From: Thermogemmatispora tikiterensis
GTDB taxonomy: Bacteria; Chloroflexota; Ktedonobacteria; Ktedonobacterales; Ktedonobacteraceae
Reading direction: 5' to 3'
Assembly (NCBI RefSeq): GCF_003268475.1
Contig: NZ_MCIF01000002.1
Span: forward strand, 4,033,744-4,097,743
DNA: 64,000 bases
Below, one piece after another: positions 19,178 through 27,575 of the stretch; within the stretch, counting starts at the first letter, position 1; each line of letters begins with the position of its first letter. A program made the position numbers and the translations under genes. Under the pieces are notes generated by a model. The model saw only the letters and a program-made list of their open reading frames with translations. It was not told where the DNA came from and made no database searches.

Positions 19178-19948
19178 ATGCATTCGCCCAAATTGCTGCT
19201 TGAGGGGGTCACATACCGCTACCGCGCTGGAAGACAGAGTGTGGAGGCGCTGGCTGGCATCGATCTGACGGTCAACGCGGGCGAGTTTGTAACCATCATT
19301 GGCCCCAGTGGCTGCGGCAAAAGTACCCTGTTCAACATCATCGCCGGGGTCGAGGAACCGACTGGCGGCACCATTATGCTGGATGGCGAGGTCAATGGCG
19401 AGCGCACTGGCAAGACGGGCTACATGCCGCAACAGCCGCTGCTCCTGCCCTGGCGCACTGTCGAGGAGAATGTGATGTTGGGCCTGGACATTCGCCGGGT
19501 TCCGCGCAGGCTCGCGCGCGAACAGGCTCACGAGCTGCTCAAGCGCTTCGGCCTGAGCGAGTTCGCCGACCACTACCCGGCCTCGCTCTCCGGCGGGATG
19601 AGCCAGCGTGTGGCCTTGCTGCGTACCGTACTCTTTCATCCCTCTTTTCTCCTGTTAGATGAGCCATTCGGGGCGCTCGATGCTTTGACCCGCCTCTCCT
19701 TACAGATGTGGTTGCAGGAGCTGTGGCAGAGCCTTCAATCGAGCATTCTCTTTATTACGCATGATGTTCGTGAGGCCATCCTGCTCTCCGACCGCATCTA
19801 CATTTTCAGCGCTCGCCCGGCCCGGGTGCTGCGCGTCGTCAGGGTAGAGCTGCCGCGCCCGCGGCGTCCTGAGCAGCTGGCCACGCCCGCGGCTGCCAGC
19901 CTCGAACAGGAGTTGATCAGCTTACTGCTGAAGGAGCAGAGAGCATGA
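19178..19948 (+). CDS. thiZ: ABC transporter ATP-binding protein for thiamine pyrimidine precursor
   Basis: A 256-residue ATPase of the nitrate/taurine/ThiZ class. Walker A is GPSGCGKST, the signature is LSGGMSQR, Walker B is LLLDEPFGALD and the H-loop is FITHDVREA. It energises uptake by the adjacent permease and binding protein. GGAG lies eight bases before ATG 19178. The stop overlaps the permease start (ATGA at 19945-19948). The TPP riboswitch upstream and the ThiY-like protein downstream point to hydroxymethylpyrimidine or formyl-aminopyrimidine as substrate. Confidence 0.88.
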   Translation: MHSPKLLLEGVTYRYRAGRQSVEALAGIDLTVNAGEFVTIIGPSGCGKSTLFNIIAGVEEPTGGTIMLDGEVNGERTGKTGYMPQQPLLLPWRTVEENVMLGLDIRRVPRRLAREQAHELLKRFGLSEFADHYPASLSGGMSQRVALLRTVLFHPSFLLLDEPFGALDALTRLSLQMWLQELWQSLQSSILFITHDVREAILLSDRIYIFSARPARVLRVVRVELPRPRRPEQLATPAAASLEQELISLLLKEQRA

Positions 19949-20736
19949 ACGGCGGTGCCTCCGATACTCTGCGCAAGCTGGCCAGCTATGGACCGGCCAT
20001 CATTCTCGCCACCCTTCTTCTTGTGCTCTGGGAAAGCTATGTGCGCCTGGCCCAGGTGAGTCCTTTTATTCTGCCGGCGCCGACGGCCATGTTGCAGGCT
20101 CTGGTGGCGAACTGGGGCCTGCTCTACGAGCACACCTTGCAGACGCTGGTTGAGACTCTGATCGGCCTGGCTATCTCGGTGGTTCTGGGCCTGCTCATCG
20201 CCGTGCTGCTCGATCTCTCTCCCTGGGTGCGGCGCGCGCTCTACCCGCTGCTCTTGACCTCGCAGACCATTCCGATGGTGGCGCTGGCGCCGTTACTGCT
20301 GGTCTGGTTCGGCTATGGCCTGCTGCCCAAGGTCTTGCTGGTGATTCTCTACTGCTTTTTCCCCATCGCCGTGGCCTGTGCTGATGGTCTGCTCAGCGTC
20401 GAGCCGGAGCTGATCAAAGTCCTGCGGAGCATGCGCGCCTCGCGCTGGCAGATTCTCTGGTTGGTGCGTCTGCCGGGGGCCTTACCGGCCTTCTTCTCCG
20501 GCTTGCGCATTGCCGTCACCTACAGCGTTACGGGGGCCATTGTCGGCGAGTACGTCGGTGCCGAGAAGGGCCTGGGCCTCTATATGGAGACCTCGGCCAA
20601 CTCCTTTGCGATGGCCAATGTGTTGGCGGCGGTCCTGATTACTGTCGTCTTGACCATCCTGCTCTTTGGCCTGGTGGCCCTCTGCGAGCGTCTGGCCCTT
20701 CCCTGGTATTTTACCCAGGCACGCATGCGGCGCTGA
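19945..20736 (+). CDS. thiX: ABC transporter permease for thiamine pyrimidine precursor
   Basis: A 263-residue inner-membrane permease of the SsuC/TauC/ThiX class with about six hydrophobic helices. The cytoplasmic EAA-type loop is visible at about residues 150-180 (LRSMRASRWQILWLVRLPGA). It overlaps thiZ by four bases, indicating translational coupling. It would form the channel of the ThiXYZ importer. The substrate assignment rests on the riboswitch and the ThiY neighbour rather than on the permease itself. Confidence 0.86.
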   Translation: MNGGASDTLRKLASYGPAIILATLLLVLWESYVRLAQVSPFILPAPTAMLQALVANWGLLYEHTLQTLVETLIGLAISVVLGLLIAVLLDLSPWVRRALYPLLLTSQTIPMVALAPLLLVWFGYGLLPKVLLVILYCFFPIAVACADGLLSVEPELIKVLRSMRASRWQILWLVRLPGALPAFFSGLRIAVTYSVTGAIVGEYVGAEKGLGLYMETSANSFAMANVLAAVLITVVLTILLFGLVALCERLALPWYFTQARMRR

Positions 20737-20784
20737 ACCCTCGTGCCTCAGCTCTGTGGCTTGACTTGAAAGGATAGGTCGCCC

Positions 20785-21852
20785 ATGAACAACAGAACAC
20801 GTTTGACATTGAGTATTGTGATCCCGCTGCTGGTCATTGTGGTAGTCGTTGGGGCCTTTCTCTGGCAGCAGCATGGTGCCAGCTCTGGTACCAGCACCGG
20901 CCCAGCCGGCACTGGCACAGCGCGGCCCCTGACGACGGTCAAGCTGGCCCTCGACTGGACGCCCAATACCAATCACACAGGTATTTATGTGGCCCTGGCC
21001 CAGGGCTGGTACGCCCAGGAGGGGATCAGACTGGAGATCCTCCCCTTTTCTTCGAATGTCTCGCCCGACGTGCTGGTCAGTAGTGGCAAGGCCGATGTGG
21101 GCATTAGCTCGACCGAGGGCGTGGTCACCGACGCGGCCCTCGGCCAGCCTGTGGTCTCGATCGCAGCTATTATTCAGCACAATACTTCGGCGCTGGTGAC
21201 GCTGGCCAAGTCTGGCCTGAAGCGTCCGCGCGATCTCGATGGCAAGGTCTATGCAGCTTTCGGTGCGCCTTATGAGACAGCGGTGGTGAGCGCCATTATC
21301 AAGCACGACGGTGGCAAGGGGGTCTTTCGCAGCGTCACCCTGGATGTCGATAGTATGCAGGCTCTGGAGACGGGCCGCGTCGACTTCGTCTGGGTCTTTG
21401 AGGGCTGGGAGGTTATTCAGGCTCAGCGCCAGGGGGTGCAGCTGAATGTCTTCCCGGTGACCAGCTATGGTATTCCCGATTACTATACCCCAACCTTGAT
21501 TACGGGGCCGCGCCAGATCAAGGAGGAGCCGGATGTACTGCGTCGCTTCATGGCGGCGACGGCGCGCGGCTATGAGTATGCGCGCCAGCATCCGCGTGAG
21601 GCGGCGCAGATGCTGCTCAATATGGCTCCCAAGGGCACTTTCCCCGATCCCGGCCTGGTCTACGCTAGCCAGGCATTCTTGAGTCCGCGCTACGCTGACC
21701 CAGGCCGCCAGTGGGGCTGGCAGGACTCTGCCCCCTGGCATGGTTATCCTCAGTTCATCCTGGATACAGGCCAGATTAAGAATAGTGCCGGTCAGGTTGT
21801 GCGCTCGCTCAACTTTGACTCGCTCTATACCAATGCCTTCCTGCCTCACTGA
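20785..21852 (+). CDS. thiY: ThiY-like pyrimidine-precursor binding protein (NMT1/THI5-like)
   Basis: A 355-residue extracellular solute-binding protein. Residues about 7-28 form a hydrophobic segment with no following cysteine, so it is a signal anchor or cleaved signal rather than a lipoprotein. The mature part begins VKLALDWTPNTNHTGIYVA, the hallmark of NMT1/THI5-like proteins, and continues with GKADVGISSTEGVV. It would capture hydroxymethylpyrimidine or a formylated derivative for thiamine salvage. It starts 48 bases after thiX with AAAGGAT upstream. A strong hairpin follows the stop. Confidence 0.88.
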   Translation: MNNRTRLTLSIVIPLLVIVVVVGAFLWQQHGASSGTSTGPAGTGTARPLTTVKLALDWTPNTNHTGIYVALAQGWYAQEGIRLEILPFSSNVSPDVLVSSGKADVGISSTEGVVTDAALGQPVVSIAAIIQHNTSALVTLAKSGLKRPRDLDGKVYAAFGAPYETAVVSAIIKHDGGKGVFRSVTLDVDSMQALETGRVDFVWVFEGWEVIQAQRQGVQLNVFPVTSYGIPDYYTPTLITGPRQIKEEPDVLRRFMAATARGYEYARQHPREAAQMLLNMAPKGTFPDPGLVYASQAFLSPRYADPGRQWGWQDSAPWHGYPQFILDTGQIKNSAGQVVRSLNFDSLYTNAFLPH

Positions 21853-21888
21853 TTGCTCGTCTGGCGCAGGCCTGCGCTGGAGCGAATG

Positions 21889-21935
21889 GCGGCCAACGGA
21901 AGAGAGAGTGGCCAGTTAGCTCTTCCGTTGGCCGC
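21889..21935 (+). terminator. Strong hairpin after thiY
   Basis: Perfect 16-base arms (21889-21904 and 21920-21935, core GGCCAACGGAAGAG) enclose a 15-base loop 36 bases after the thiY stop, followed by TGTGCTTTTGG. It is the likely end of the thiZXY transcript. The T-run is short, so some read-through is possible. Confidence 0.7.
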
Positions 21936-22112
21936 TGTGCTTTTGGGTGGCTCTAGAGTGTCGTCCCTGGCTAGAGCAGCTGGGCAGGCAAGGCGGGAGA
22001 AAGCCGATACCTCAGCGCACTCTCTTCGTTTCATCTAATAGATGGATATCCGGCCATGCTGGATCTATCTGCTCGATAAGCTGCTCTAGCCTTGGTGCGA
22101 AGAACCACCATT

Positions 22113-24353
22113 ATGCAGACATCTGACCAGTCTATCTTTTGCCCGACGTGCGGGGCTGCCAACAGCCAGGGAACCCAGATCTGCCAATACTGCCAGGCCT
22201 CCCTCTTGCCTGCTGCCGAGTCTGCCGCCATTGCCGACTCTTCGCCGGCTCGGGAAAGGCCGGCTGTGATCAGGCTGGGGCCTGAAGCGGAGGAAGAACC
22301 GGTAGACAGCCGTTCGCTCGTGCCGCTCTGGCCCGGTATGGTCTTGCGAGAGCGCTATCATATTTTGCGTATTTTGGGACGCGGCGGTTCGGGGGCTGTC
22401 TATGAGGCCAGCGATCTGCACGAAGGCGAGCGCCGTGTGGCCATCAAAGAGATCGTGGCCTTTCATTTGGAGCCGCGCGTGGCTGCTGAGACAATGGCCG
22501 CCTTCTACAGTGAGGCCTCGCTACTGGCGACCCTGCGTCATCCCAGCTTGCCGGAAGTTTACGAGTATTTTACCGAACAGGATTGCTGCTATCTGGTCAT
22601 GGAATTCATTCAGGGCGAGACGCTGGAGGAACGCTTGCAGCGCAGCCAGGATGGTCGCCTTCCTCTGGCGGAGGCCCTGGAGATTGCCATTCAACTCTGC
22701 ACCGTTCTGGAGTACTTGCATTCGCGTCCTGTGCCGATCATCTTCCGTGACCTGAAACCGGCCAATATCATGCTTGATAGTGTCGCCGGGCGGGTCTGCC
22801 TGATTGACTTTGGGATCGCGCGACGTTTCAAGCCAGGTCAGAGCCGCGATACGCTGGCGCTGGGTTCGCCTGGCTATGCGGCCCCCGAGCAGTATGGCAG
22901 GGCACAGAGTACGCCGCAGGCCGATATCTATGGGCTGGGGGCCACGCTCCACCAGATGCTGACAGGCGTTGACCCTTCGGAGGCCCCGCTGCGCTTCGCC
23001 TCGCTACGCTCCTTTGATCCTTCGCTCCCTCCAGAGCTGGATGAGCTGGTGGCGCGCATGGTGGAGATCTCCCCCCAAAAACGGCCAGCCAGTGCCGCAG
23101 AAGTGCGACGCCAGCTTGATTTGATCCGTCTCCAGCTTCCACAGGACCAGCGGACCAGCAGCCGCAGGCCGGGTCAGCAGCCGCCCCCGACGCGGGGGAA
23201 ACGCCGACGCCAGGTGGCCCAGCTCTCAACCGCGGCGCCATCGGCGGCAGCCGCGTCACCGGCTCCGACGCTGCCGCGCCGTTTGCTGCTCTTTGCCGGC
23301 CCTTTTCTCCTGGGGACTGTGGTAGGCCTTTTGGGAGCGCACGAGCTGGGCCTGCCGCTGATCTCAGCCTCGGCCAGACTCCAAACGCCTACCGTCTTCG
23401 CGCGCACGCCGGCGGCCAATCTGCTCTCACTCCCGCGCGTGAGCGTGCGCCTGGCCCTGAGCTACAGCGGCCATCAGGCTCCGGTTCGCGCCGTGGCCTT
23501 CTCCAGCGACGGGCAGTATCTGGCCTCTGGCGACCTGGCTCATGTGGTTCACGTCTGGGAGCCGCTCTCTGGCGAGTTGCTGCTGCACTATGACGATCAT
23601 CGCGCGGCTATTACCTCCCTTGCCTGGCTGCCTGGCACCAGTGTGCTGGCTTCCAGCAGCGAAGATGGTACGGTGCAGGTCTGGGATGTAGCTCAGCAGC
23701 AGCGCCTGCTGATCTATCGTGGCCATCGAGGAGCAGTGCGAGCTGTCAGGGGAAGCGCAGTGGGTTTGTTCGCCTCGGGTGGCGTCGATGGCAGTGTGCA
23801 GGTTTGGGAGGCCAGCACTGGGACCCGCCGCTGGCTGCTCCTGGATGGGCGGCATCTGCCGATCAATGCTCTGAGCTGGTCGCCCGCGACTACTACCCTG
23901 GCCAGTGCCGATGAGGGGGGCAATGTGCTGCTATGGGACACACGCAGTGCAGCGCTGAGCGCGCGCCAGAGCATCCTCGATGCCGTCAGTGGGCAGCCTG
24001 TCGCGCTACTGGCGCTCGCCTGGTCGCCCGATGGCTCACAGCTCGCTGGTGCCGGCGCCGATGGCCAGGTAGTCTTGATCAGTCTGCAGGGCAGCGCCTT
24101 TCTCGGCGGCCAGGCCGTCTCGTCGCTCCCCTGTACCACTCTGGCCTGGTCACCCGATAGTCGCCTGCTGCTGACCGGCAGCGGCAATCAGGCCACCATT
24201 TGGCTGGCCAGCATGACCGCTTACAGTCCGCTCTATACCTATGAAGAGCAGGAAGGGAACGTGGCGGCAGTGGATTGGGCCCTCAATGGCGGACTGCTGG
24301 CCTCCACAGGAGGGAACAGCGTGCGTGTCTGGAGTGTGAGCAGCAGCGGCTAG
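22113..24353 (+). CDS. Zinc-ribbon Ser/Thr protein kinase with C-terminal WD40 propeller
   Basis: A 746-residue membrane kinase. An N-terminal zinc ribbon (CPTC...CQYC, residues 10-27) precedes a Hanks-type kinase domain (about 80-345): glycine loop GRGGSGAVYE, catalytic Lys112 in VAIKEI, FRDLKPANIM (Phe replaces the usual His of HRD), DFGIAR and SPGYAAPEQYG. One transmembrane helix lies at about 390-412. The outside part is a WD40 propeller (about 448-745, e.g. VQVWDVA and VLLWDTR). It probably senses an extracellular cue. ATG 22113 is chosen over the TTG/GTG codons at 22092-22097; no clear ribosome site supports any of them. Confidence 0.88.
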   Translation: MQTSDQSIFCPTCGAANSQGTQICQYCQASLLPAAESAAIADSSPARERPAVIRLGPEAEEEPVDSRSLVPLWPGMVLRERYHILRILGRGGSGAVYEASDLHEGERRVAIKEIVAFHLEPRVAAETMAAFYSEASLLATLRHPSLPEVYEYFTEQDCCYLVMEFIQGETLEERLQRSQDGRLPLAEALEIAIQLCTVLEYLHSRPVPIIFRDLKPANIMLDSVAGRVCLIDFGIARRFKPGQSRDTLALGSPGYAAPEQYGRAQSTPQADIYGLGATLHQMLTGVDPSEAPLRFASLRSFDPSLPPELDELVARMVEISPQKRPASAAEVRRQLDLIRLQLPQDQRTSSRRPGQQPPPTRGKRRRQVAQLSTAAPSAAAASPAPTLPRRLLLFAGPFLLGTVVGLLGAHELGLPLISASARLQTPTVFARTPAANLLSLPRVSVRLALSYSGHQAPVRAVAFSSDGQYLASGDLAHVVHVWEPLSGELLLHYDDHRAAITSLAWLPGTSVLASSSEDGTVQVWDVAQQQRLLIYRGHRGAVRAVRGSAVGLFASGGVDGSVQVWEASTGTRRWLLLDGRHLPINALSWSPATTTLASADEGGNVLLWDTRSAALSARQSILDAVSGQPVALLALAWSPDGSQLAGAGADGQVVLISLQGSAFLGGQAVSSLPCTTLAWSPDSRLLLTGSGNQATIWLASMTAYSPLYTYEEQEGNVAAVDWALNGGLLASTGGNSVRVWSVSSSG

Positions 24354-24420
24354 TGCCCGCGGCAGGGGAGCTGGAGAGCGAGAGGTGAGCCGCTGGCTGC
24401 CAACGCCGCAATGGGGCAGA

Positions 24421-25068
24421 TCAGAGGAGGTCGCTGCGCGTATGGATGATCAGGAGCTGCCCGCTGACCAGAGTGACGCTGGCCTCCGGCTGGATTAGCT
24501 GGTTGCTGACACCGCGGGGCCGACCAAAGACGAGCGTCTCCCCGTGCAGCGGATAGTACAGCCCCTGAGTAGCGACACCCTGAGCATCGCCCGCCAGAGG
24601 CAGCAGCGAGACCAGATCGCCGATCTGACCACGGATCTGCGCGACACCGGGGCCGCGTAGTAGCCAGCAGATTGATGGTCCATCGATAAGGCGTACTGCT
24701 ACCTGATCGTAGGCTGCCAGCAGCAGTACGTTGGCCAGCGCGTGGTCGCAGCGGGCTCCTCCCCAGGCTCCCAGGATGGTCACAGCCGTTGCACCCTGCT
24801 CAATGGCATACTGGAGCGCCAGCTCGCTATCGGTCTCGTTCTTCTCGACAGGCGTTTGCACAAAACGACAGCCGGCGGCCTCAAGCCGGGCAGCCAGGGA
24901 AGGAGCGAGCGAATCCAGGTCTCCCAGTACGACCTCTGGTTGCCGGCCCAGGCGAAGAGCGCTCTCAGCCCCACCATCTGCCGCCAGAATCAGGTCTGCC
25001 TGGCGGAGAGCCTCCTCAACCAGAAGGCTCGGGCGCAGCGTGCCACCGGCGAAGATCACCGCCTGCAT
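24421..25068 (-). CDS. thiN: Thiamine pyrophosphokinase
   Basis: A 215-residue kinase converting thiamine to thiamine pyrophosphate with ATP. ILAADGGAESALRLG, VLGDLDSL and TPVEKNETDSELALQYA are the family signatures, with GAWGGARCDHALANVLLL in the second motif block. The long open frame up to 25482 is not coding; ATG 25068 fits the family N-terminus (MQAVIFAGG) and has AAGGAG 13 bases upstream. It lies near the thiZXY genes on the opposite strand, so the region handles both uptake of precursors and the final phosphorylation step. No TPP aptamer is visible in front of it. Confidence 0.92.
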   Translation of the reverse strand: MQAVIFAGGTLRPSLLVEEALRQADLILAADGGAESALRLGRQPEVVLGDLDSLAPSLAARLEAAGCRFVQTPVEKNETDSELALQYAIEQGATAVTILGAWGGARCDHALANVLLLAAYDQVAVRLIDGPSICWLLRGPGVAQIRGQIGDLVSLLPLAGDAQGVATQGLYYPLHGETLVFGRPRGVSNQLIQPEASVTLVSGQLLIIHTRSDLL

Positions 25069-25455
25069 CTCAGCGCTTGGACTCCTTTCTTTCCATTGTG
25101 TTGCCGCCGCTCCGCCGTTGGTTGATTGATTGATTGGTTGGCTCTGCTCGGGCGGGTCAGGGCGGGCAGATCTCGACTGGAGAGCATTGTACCATCTCGC
25201 CAGCATAGCAAACGAGGGCCAGAAAGGGGCAGAGACGTGCAAAGCGGCGAATAATGACGTACAATGGCCCTGGTTGGCTGGAAGGCTTCTGGCTGTCTGC
25301 TGCTTCTCTGTCGTCGCTACCAGTCGCTGAGGGTCGCTGAGCGATCTCCTGCTGCTGATTTGCCAGCTTGCCAACTGGCCAGCGCGTAGCTCTCTTGGAG
25401 AATTATCCGTTCTACAGGTGGAAGTCTTCACTTCGCCACGTGGGGGAAACAAGCA
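25069..25455. other. Intergenic region between thiN and the DprE1-like gene
   Basis: A 387-base divergent spacer without a plausible gene. It holds a GATT/GGTT tetranucleotide repeat at about 25118-25141 just upstream of thiN. The promoters of both flanking genes must lie here, but I see no consensus pair that stands out. Confidence 0.5.
25118..25141. repeat. Tetranucleotide simple repeat (GATT/GGTT)n
   Basis: About six units of TTGG/TTGA type in tandem, in the thiN leader. Copy number could vary by slippage. It is one of several tetra- and pentanucleotide tracts in the spacers of this window. Confidence 0.6.
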
Positions 25456-26817
25456 ATGCTTTCCACGCAAGCGATACCGCAATCATGGGGGCGTTATCCG
25501 CGCGTCAAGCCGGCGCGCGTCGTACCGATCTACTGGCGCGATCAACTGCCTGATCTGCAGGCCCTGCCGGGACCGCTGCTGGCCTACGGCTATGGCCGCA
25601 GCTATGGCGATAGCTGTCTTAACGAAAATGGAACAGTGCTGCTGGCCAGTCACCTGCGGCGTTTTCTGTCTTTTGATGAAGAGCAAGGGCTGTTGCGCTG
25701 TGAGGCCGGCGTCTCGCTGGCCGAGGTTCTGGATCTGATTGTGCCTCGGGGCTGGTTCCTGCCGGTCTCTCCTGGCACGAAATTTGTATCGGTGGGTGGG
25801 GCGATCGCCAACGATATTCATGGCAAGAACCATCATAAGGCGGGGACCTTCGGCTGCCACGTCACGCGCTTCGAGTTGCTGCGCTCGAATGGCAAGCGCC
25901 TGATCTGCTCGCCGACGGAGAATCGCGAGCTGTTTGAGGCAACCATCGGCGGACTCGGCCTAACGGGCTTGATCCTCTGGGCCGAATTTCGCTTGAAGCG
26001 CATTCACAATCCCTATATCGATATGGAGCGTATCCGCTACGATTCGCTCGAAGAGTTTATGGAGCTGTGCGCTGAATCCGACGAGCAGTATGAGTATACG
26101 GTGGCCTGGGTCGACTGCCTGGCCAGCGGAAGCAAGCTCGGACGAGGCATCTTTATGCGCGGCAATCATAATCGGTCTCCCGACTATGCTCGCAAGCCGC
26201 TGCCACGCAAGCTGCCGCTGGCTGTGCCCGTCGATCTGCCTTCCTTTACCTTGAACACGCTAACGCTGAAAATCTTCAACACACTCTATGATCACTCTCA
26301 GCTTCAGAAGCGCGTTTCTAAAGTAGTTCCTTATGAACCTTTCTTCTATCCTCTAGACTCTATTCATGACTGGAACCGCATGTATGGACCACGCGGGTTC
26401 TTCCAGTATCAGTGTGTGGTGCCCTACGATCAGGGTTACGATGTGATGAAGGAGATCCTGCAGCGCATCAGTCGCTCCGGTCAGGGTTCGTTCCTGGCGG
26501 TCCTGAAGAAGTTTGGAGACGTACGCTCGCCTGGTCTACTCTCCTTCCCTCGCCCGGGCCTGACCCTGGCGCTGGATTTCGCCAACCAGGGGCCGAAGAC
26601 CCTACGCCTCTTCGAAGAGCTGGACGCGCTGGTGCGCGAGAGCGGCGGGGCGCTTTACCCGGCCAAGGATGCCCGCATGCACGGCGAGGATTTCAAGCGC
26701 TTCTTCCCACGCTGGCAGGAGTTTATGCGCTATGTTGATCCGAAGTTCTCATCCAGTTTCTGGCGGCGGATGGCCCTCGTGCCCTCGTGGGAACAGTCTG
26801 CCACGGTAGAGGTTTGA
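25456..26817 (+). CDS. FAD-binding oxidoreductase, DprE1-like
   Basis: A 453-residue vanillyl-alcohol-oxidase-fold flavoprotein. YGYGRSYGDSCLNENG and GGAIANDIHGKNHHKAGTFG match the FAD-binding half of mycobacterial DprE1, including the HGKNHH motif. Near the end, YPAKDAR preserves the catalytic-site lysine context. The segment equivalent to the DprE1 cysteine targeted by benzothiazinones reads TLALDF, with Ala in place of Cys (family numbering from memory). DprE1 oxidises polyprenylphosphoryl-ribose as the first half of its epimerisation to arabinose. A DprE2-like reductase follows two bases after the stop, so the pair probably performs an equivalent sugar epimerisation. Confidence 0.85.
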   Translation: MLSTQAIPQSWGRYPRVKPARVVPIYWRDQLPDLQALPGPLLAYGYGRSYGDSCLNENGTVLLASHLRRFLSFDEEQGLLRCEAGVSLAEVLDLIVPRGWFLPVSPGTKFVSVGGAIANDIHGKNHHKAGTFGCHVTRFELLRSNGKRLICSPTENRELFEATIGGLGLTGLILWAEFRLKRIHNPYIDMERIRYDSLEEFMELCAESDEQYEYTVAWVDCLASGSKLGRGIFMRGNHNRSPDYARKPLPRKLPLAVPVDLPSFTLNTLTLKIFNTLYDHSQLQKRVSKVVPYEPFFYPLDSIHDWNRMYGPRGFFQYQCVVPYDQGYDVMKEILQRISRSGQGSFLAVLKKFGDVRSPGLLSFPRPGLTLALDFANQGPKTLRLFEELDALVRESGGALYPAKDARMHGEDFKRFFPRWQEFMRYVDPKFSSSFWRRMALVPSWEQSATVEV

Positions 26818-26819
26818 CT

Positions 26820-27563
26820 ATGGTGTTGCAGAAAGTTGTGATTGTTGGCGCGACCTCGGCTATTGCCTGTGAAGCGGCAAAGTGCATGGCGGCCCAGGGG
26901 GCCGAGTTGTTTCTGGTTGGGCGCAACCCGGAAAAGCTGGAGACGGTGGCCGCCGATCTGCAGGTGCGTGGGGCTCAGCGCGTCGAAACCTTTGTCCTGG
27001 ATGTTAACGATGTAGCGCGCCATCAGGAGATGCTCGACGCCGCCGTGGCCGCCTTCGGCTGGCTGGATGGCTTGCTGATCGCGCACGGTACCCTTGGCGA
27101 TCAGCATAAGTGCGAGTTGAGCGTTGAGGAGACGCTGCGCGAGTTCCAGACCAATGCCCTCAGTGTCATCGCGCTGCTGACGCTGGCCGCGAACTATTTT
27201 GAACAGCGTGGGCGCGGCTGCATTGCAGTGCTCTCTTCAGTGGCAGGCGATCGCGGTCGCCCCAGCAACTATGTCTATGGTGCAGCCAAAGGGGCGGTCT
27301 CCCTCTTCTTACAGGGCCTGCGTGCTCGCCTTGCCAGGCACGGCGTGGCCGTCGTGACCATTAAGCCAGGGCTGGTCGATACGCCAATGACGGCCCACTT
27401 GCGCAAGGGACTGCTCTTCTCCAGCGCGCGCCGCGTTGGTCGTGGCGTCTACCGGGCCATGCAGCAGGGCCGCCCGGTGGTCTATTTGCCCGGCTATTGG
27501 CGCCTGGTGATGCTCATTATTCGTCTGATTCCTGAGCGTGTCTTTCAGCGCCTCTCGCTCTAG
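26820..27563 (+). CDS. SDR-family oxidoreductase, DprE2-like
   Basis: A 247-residue short-chain dehydrogenase. The cofactor motif is VGATSAIACEAAKCMA, where the usual TGxxxGIG is replaced as in DprE2 proteins. Catalytic Tyr and Lys are in YVYGAAKGA, with the Ser in VLSSVAGDRG upstream. DprE2 reduces the keto sugar made by DprE1 to polyprenylphosphoryl-arabinose. It starts two bases after the DprE1-like stop with GAGG upstream and is almost certainly co-translated with it. The C-terminal hydrophobic RLVMLIIRLIPERVF fits membrane association. Confidence 0.86.
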   Translation: MVLQKVVIVGATSAIACEAAKCMAAQGAELFLVGRNPEKLETVAADLQVRGAQRVETFVLDVNDVARHQEMLDAAVAAFGWLDGLLIAHGTLGDQHKCELSVEETLREFQTNALSVIALLTLAANYFEQRGRGCIAVLSSVAGDRGRPSNYVYGAAKGAVSLFLQGLRARLARHGVAVVTIKPGLVDTPMTAHLRKGLLFSSARRVGRGVYRAMQQGRPVVYLPGYWRLVMLIIRLIPERVFQRLSL

Positions 27564-27575
27564 CCTGCTGCTGGC

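Noticed and set aside
18900-19268. 122-codon frame before thiZ
   Set aside because: No ribosome site, overlaps thiZ out of frame, and has no protein-like pattern.
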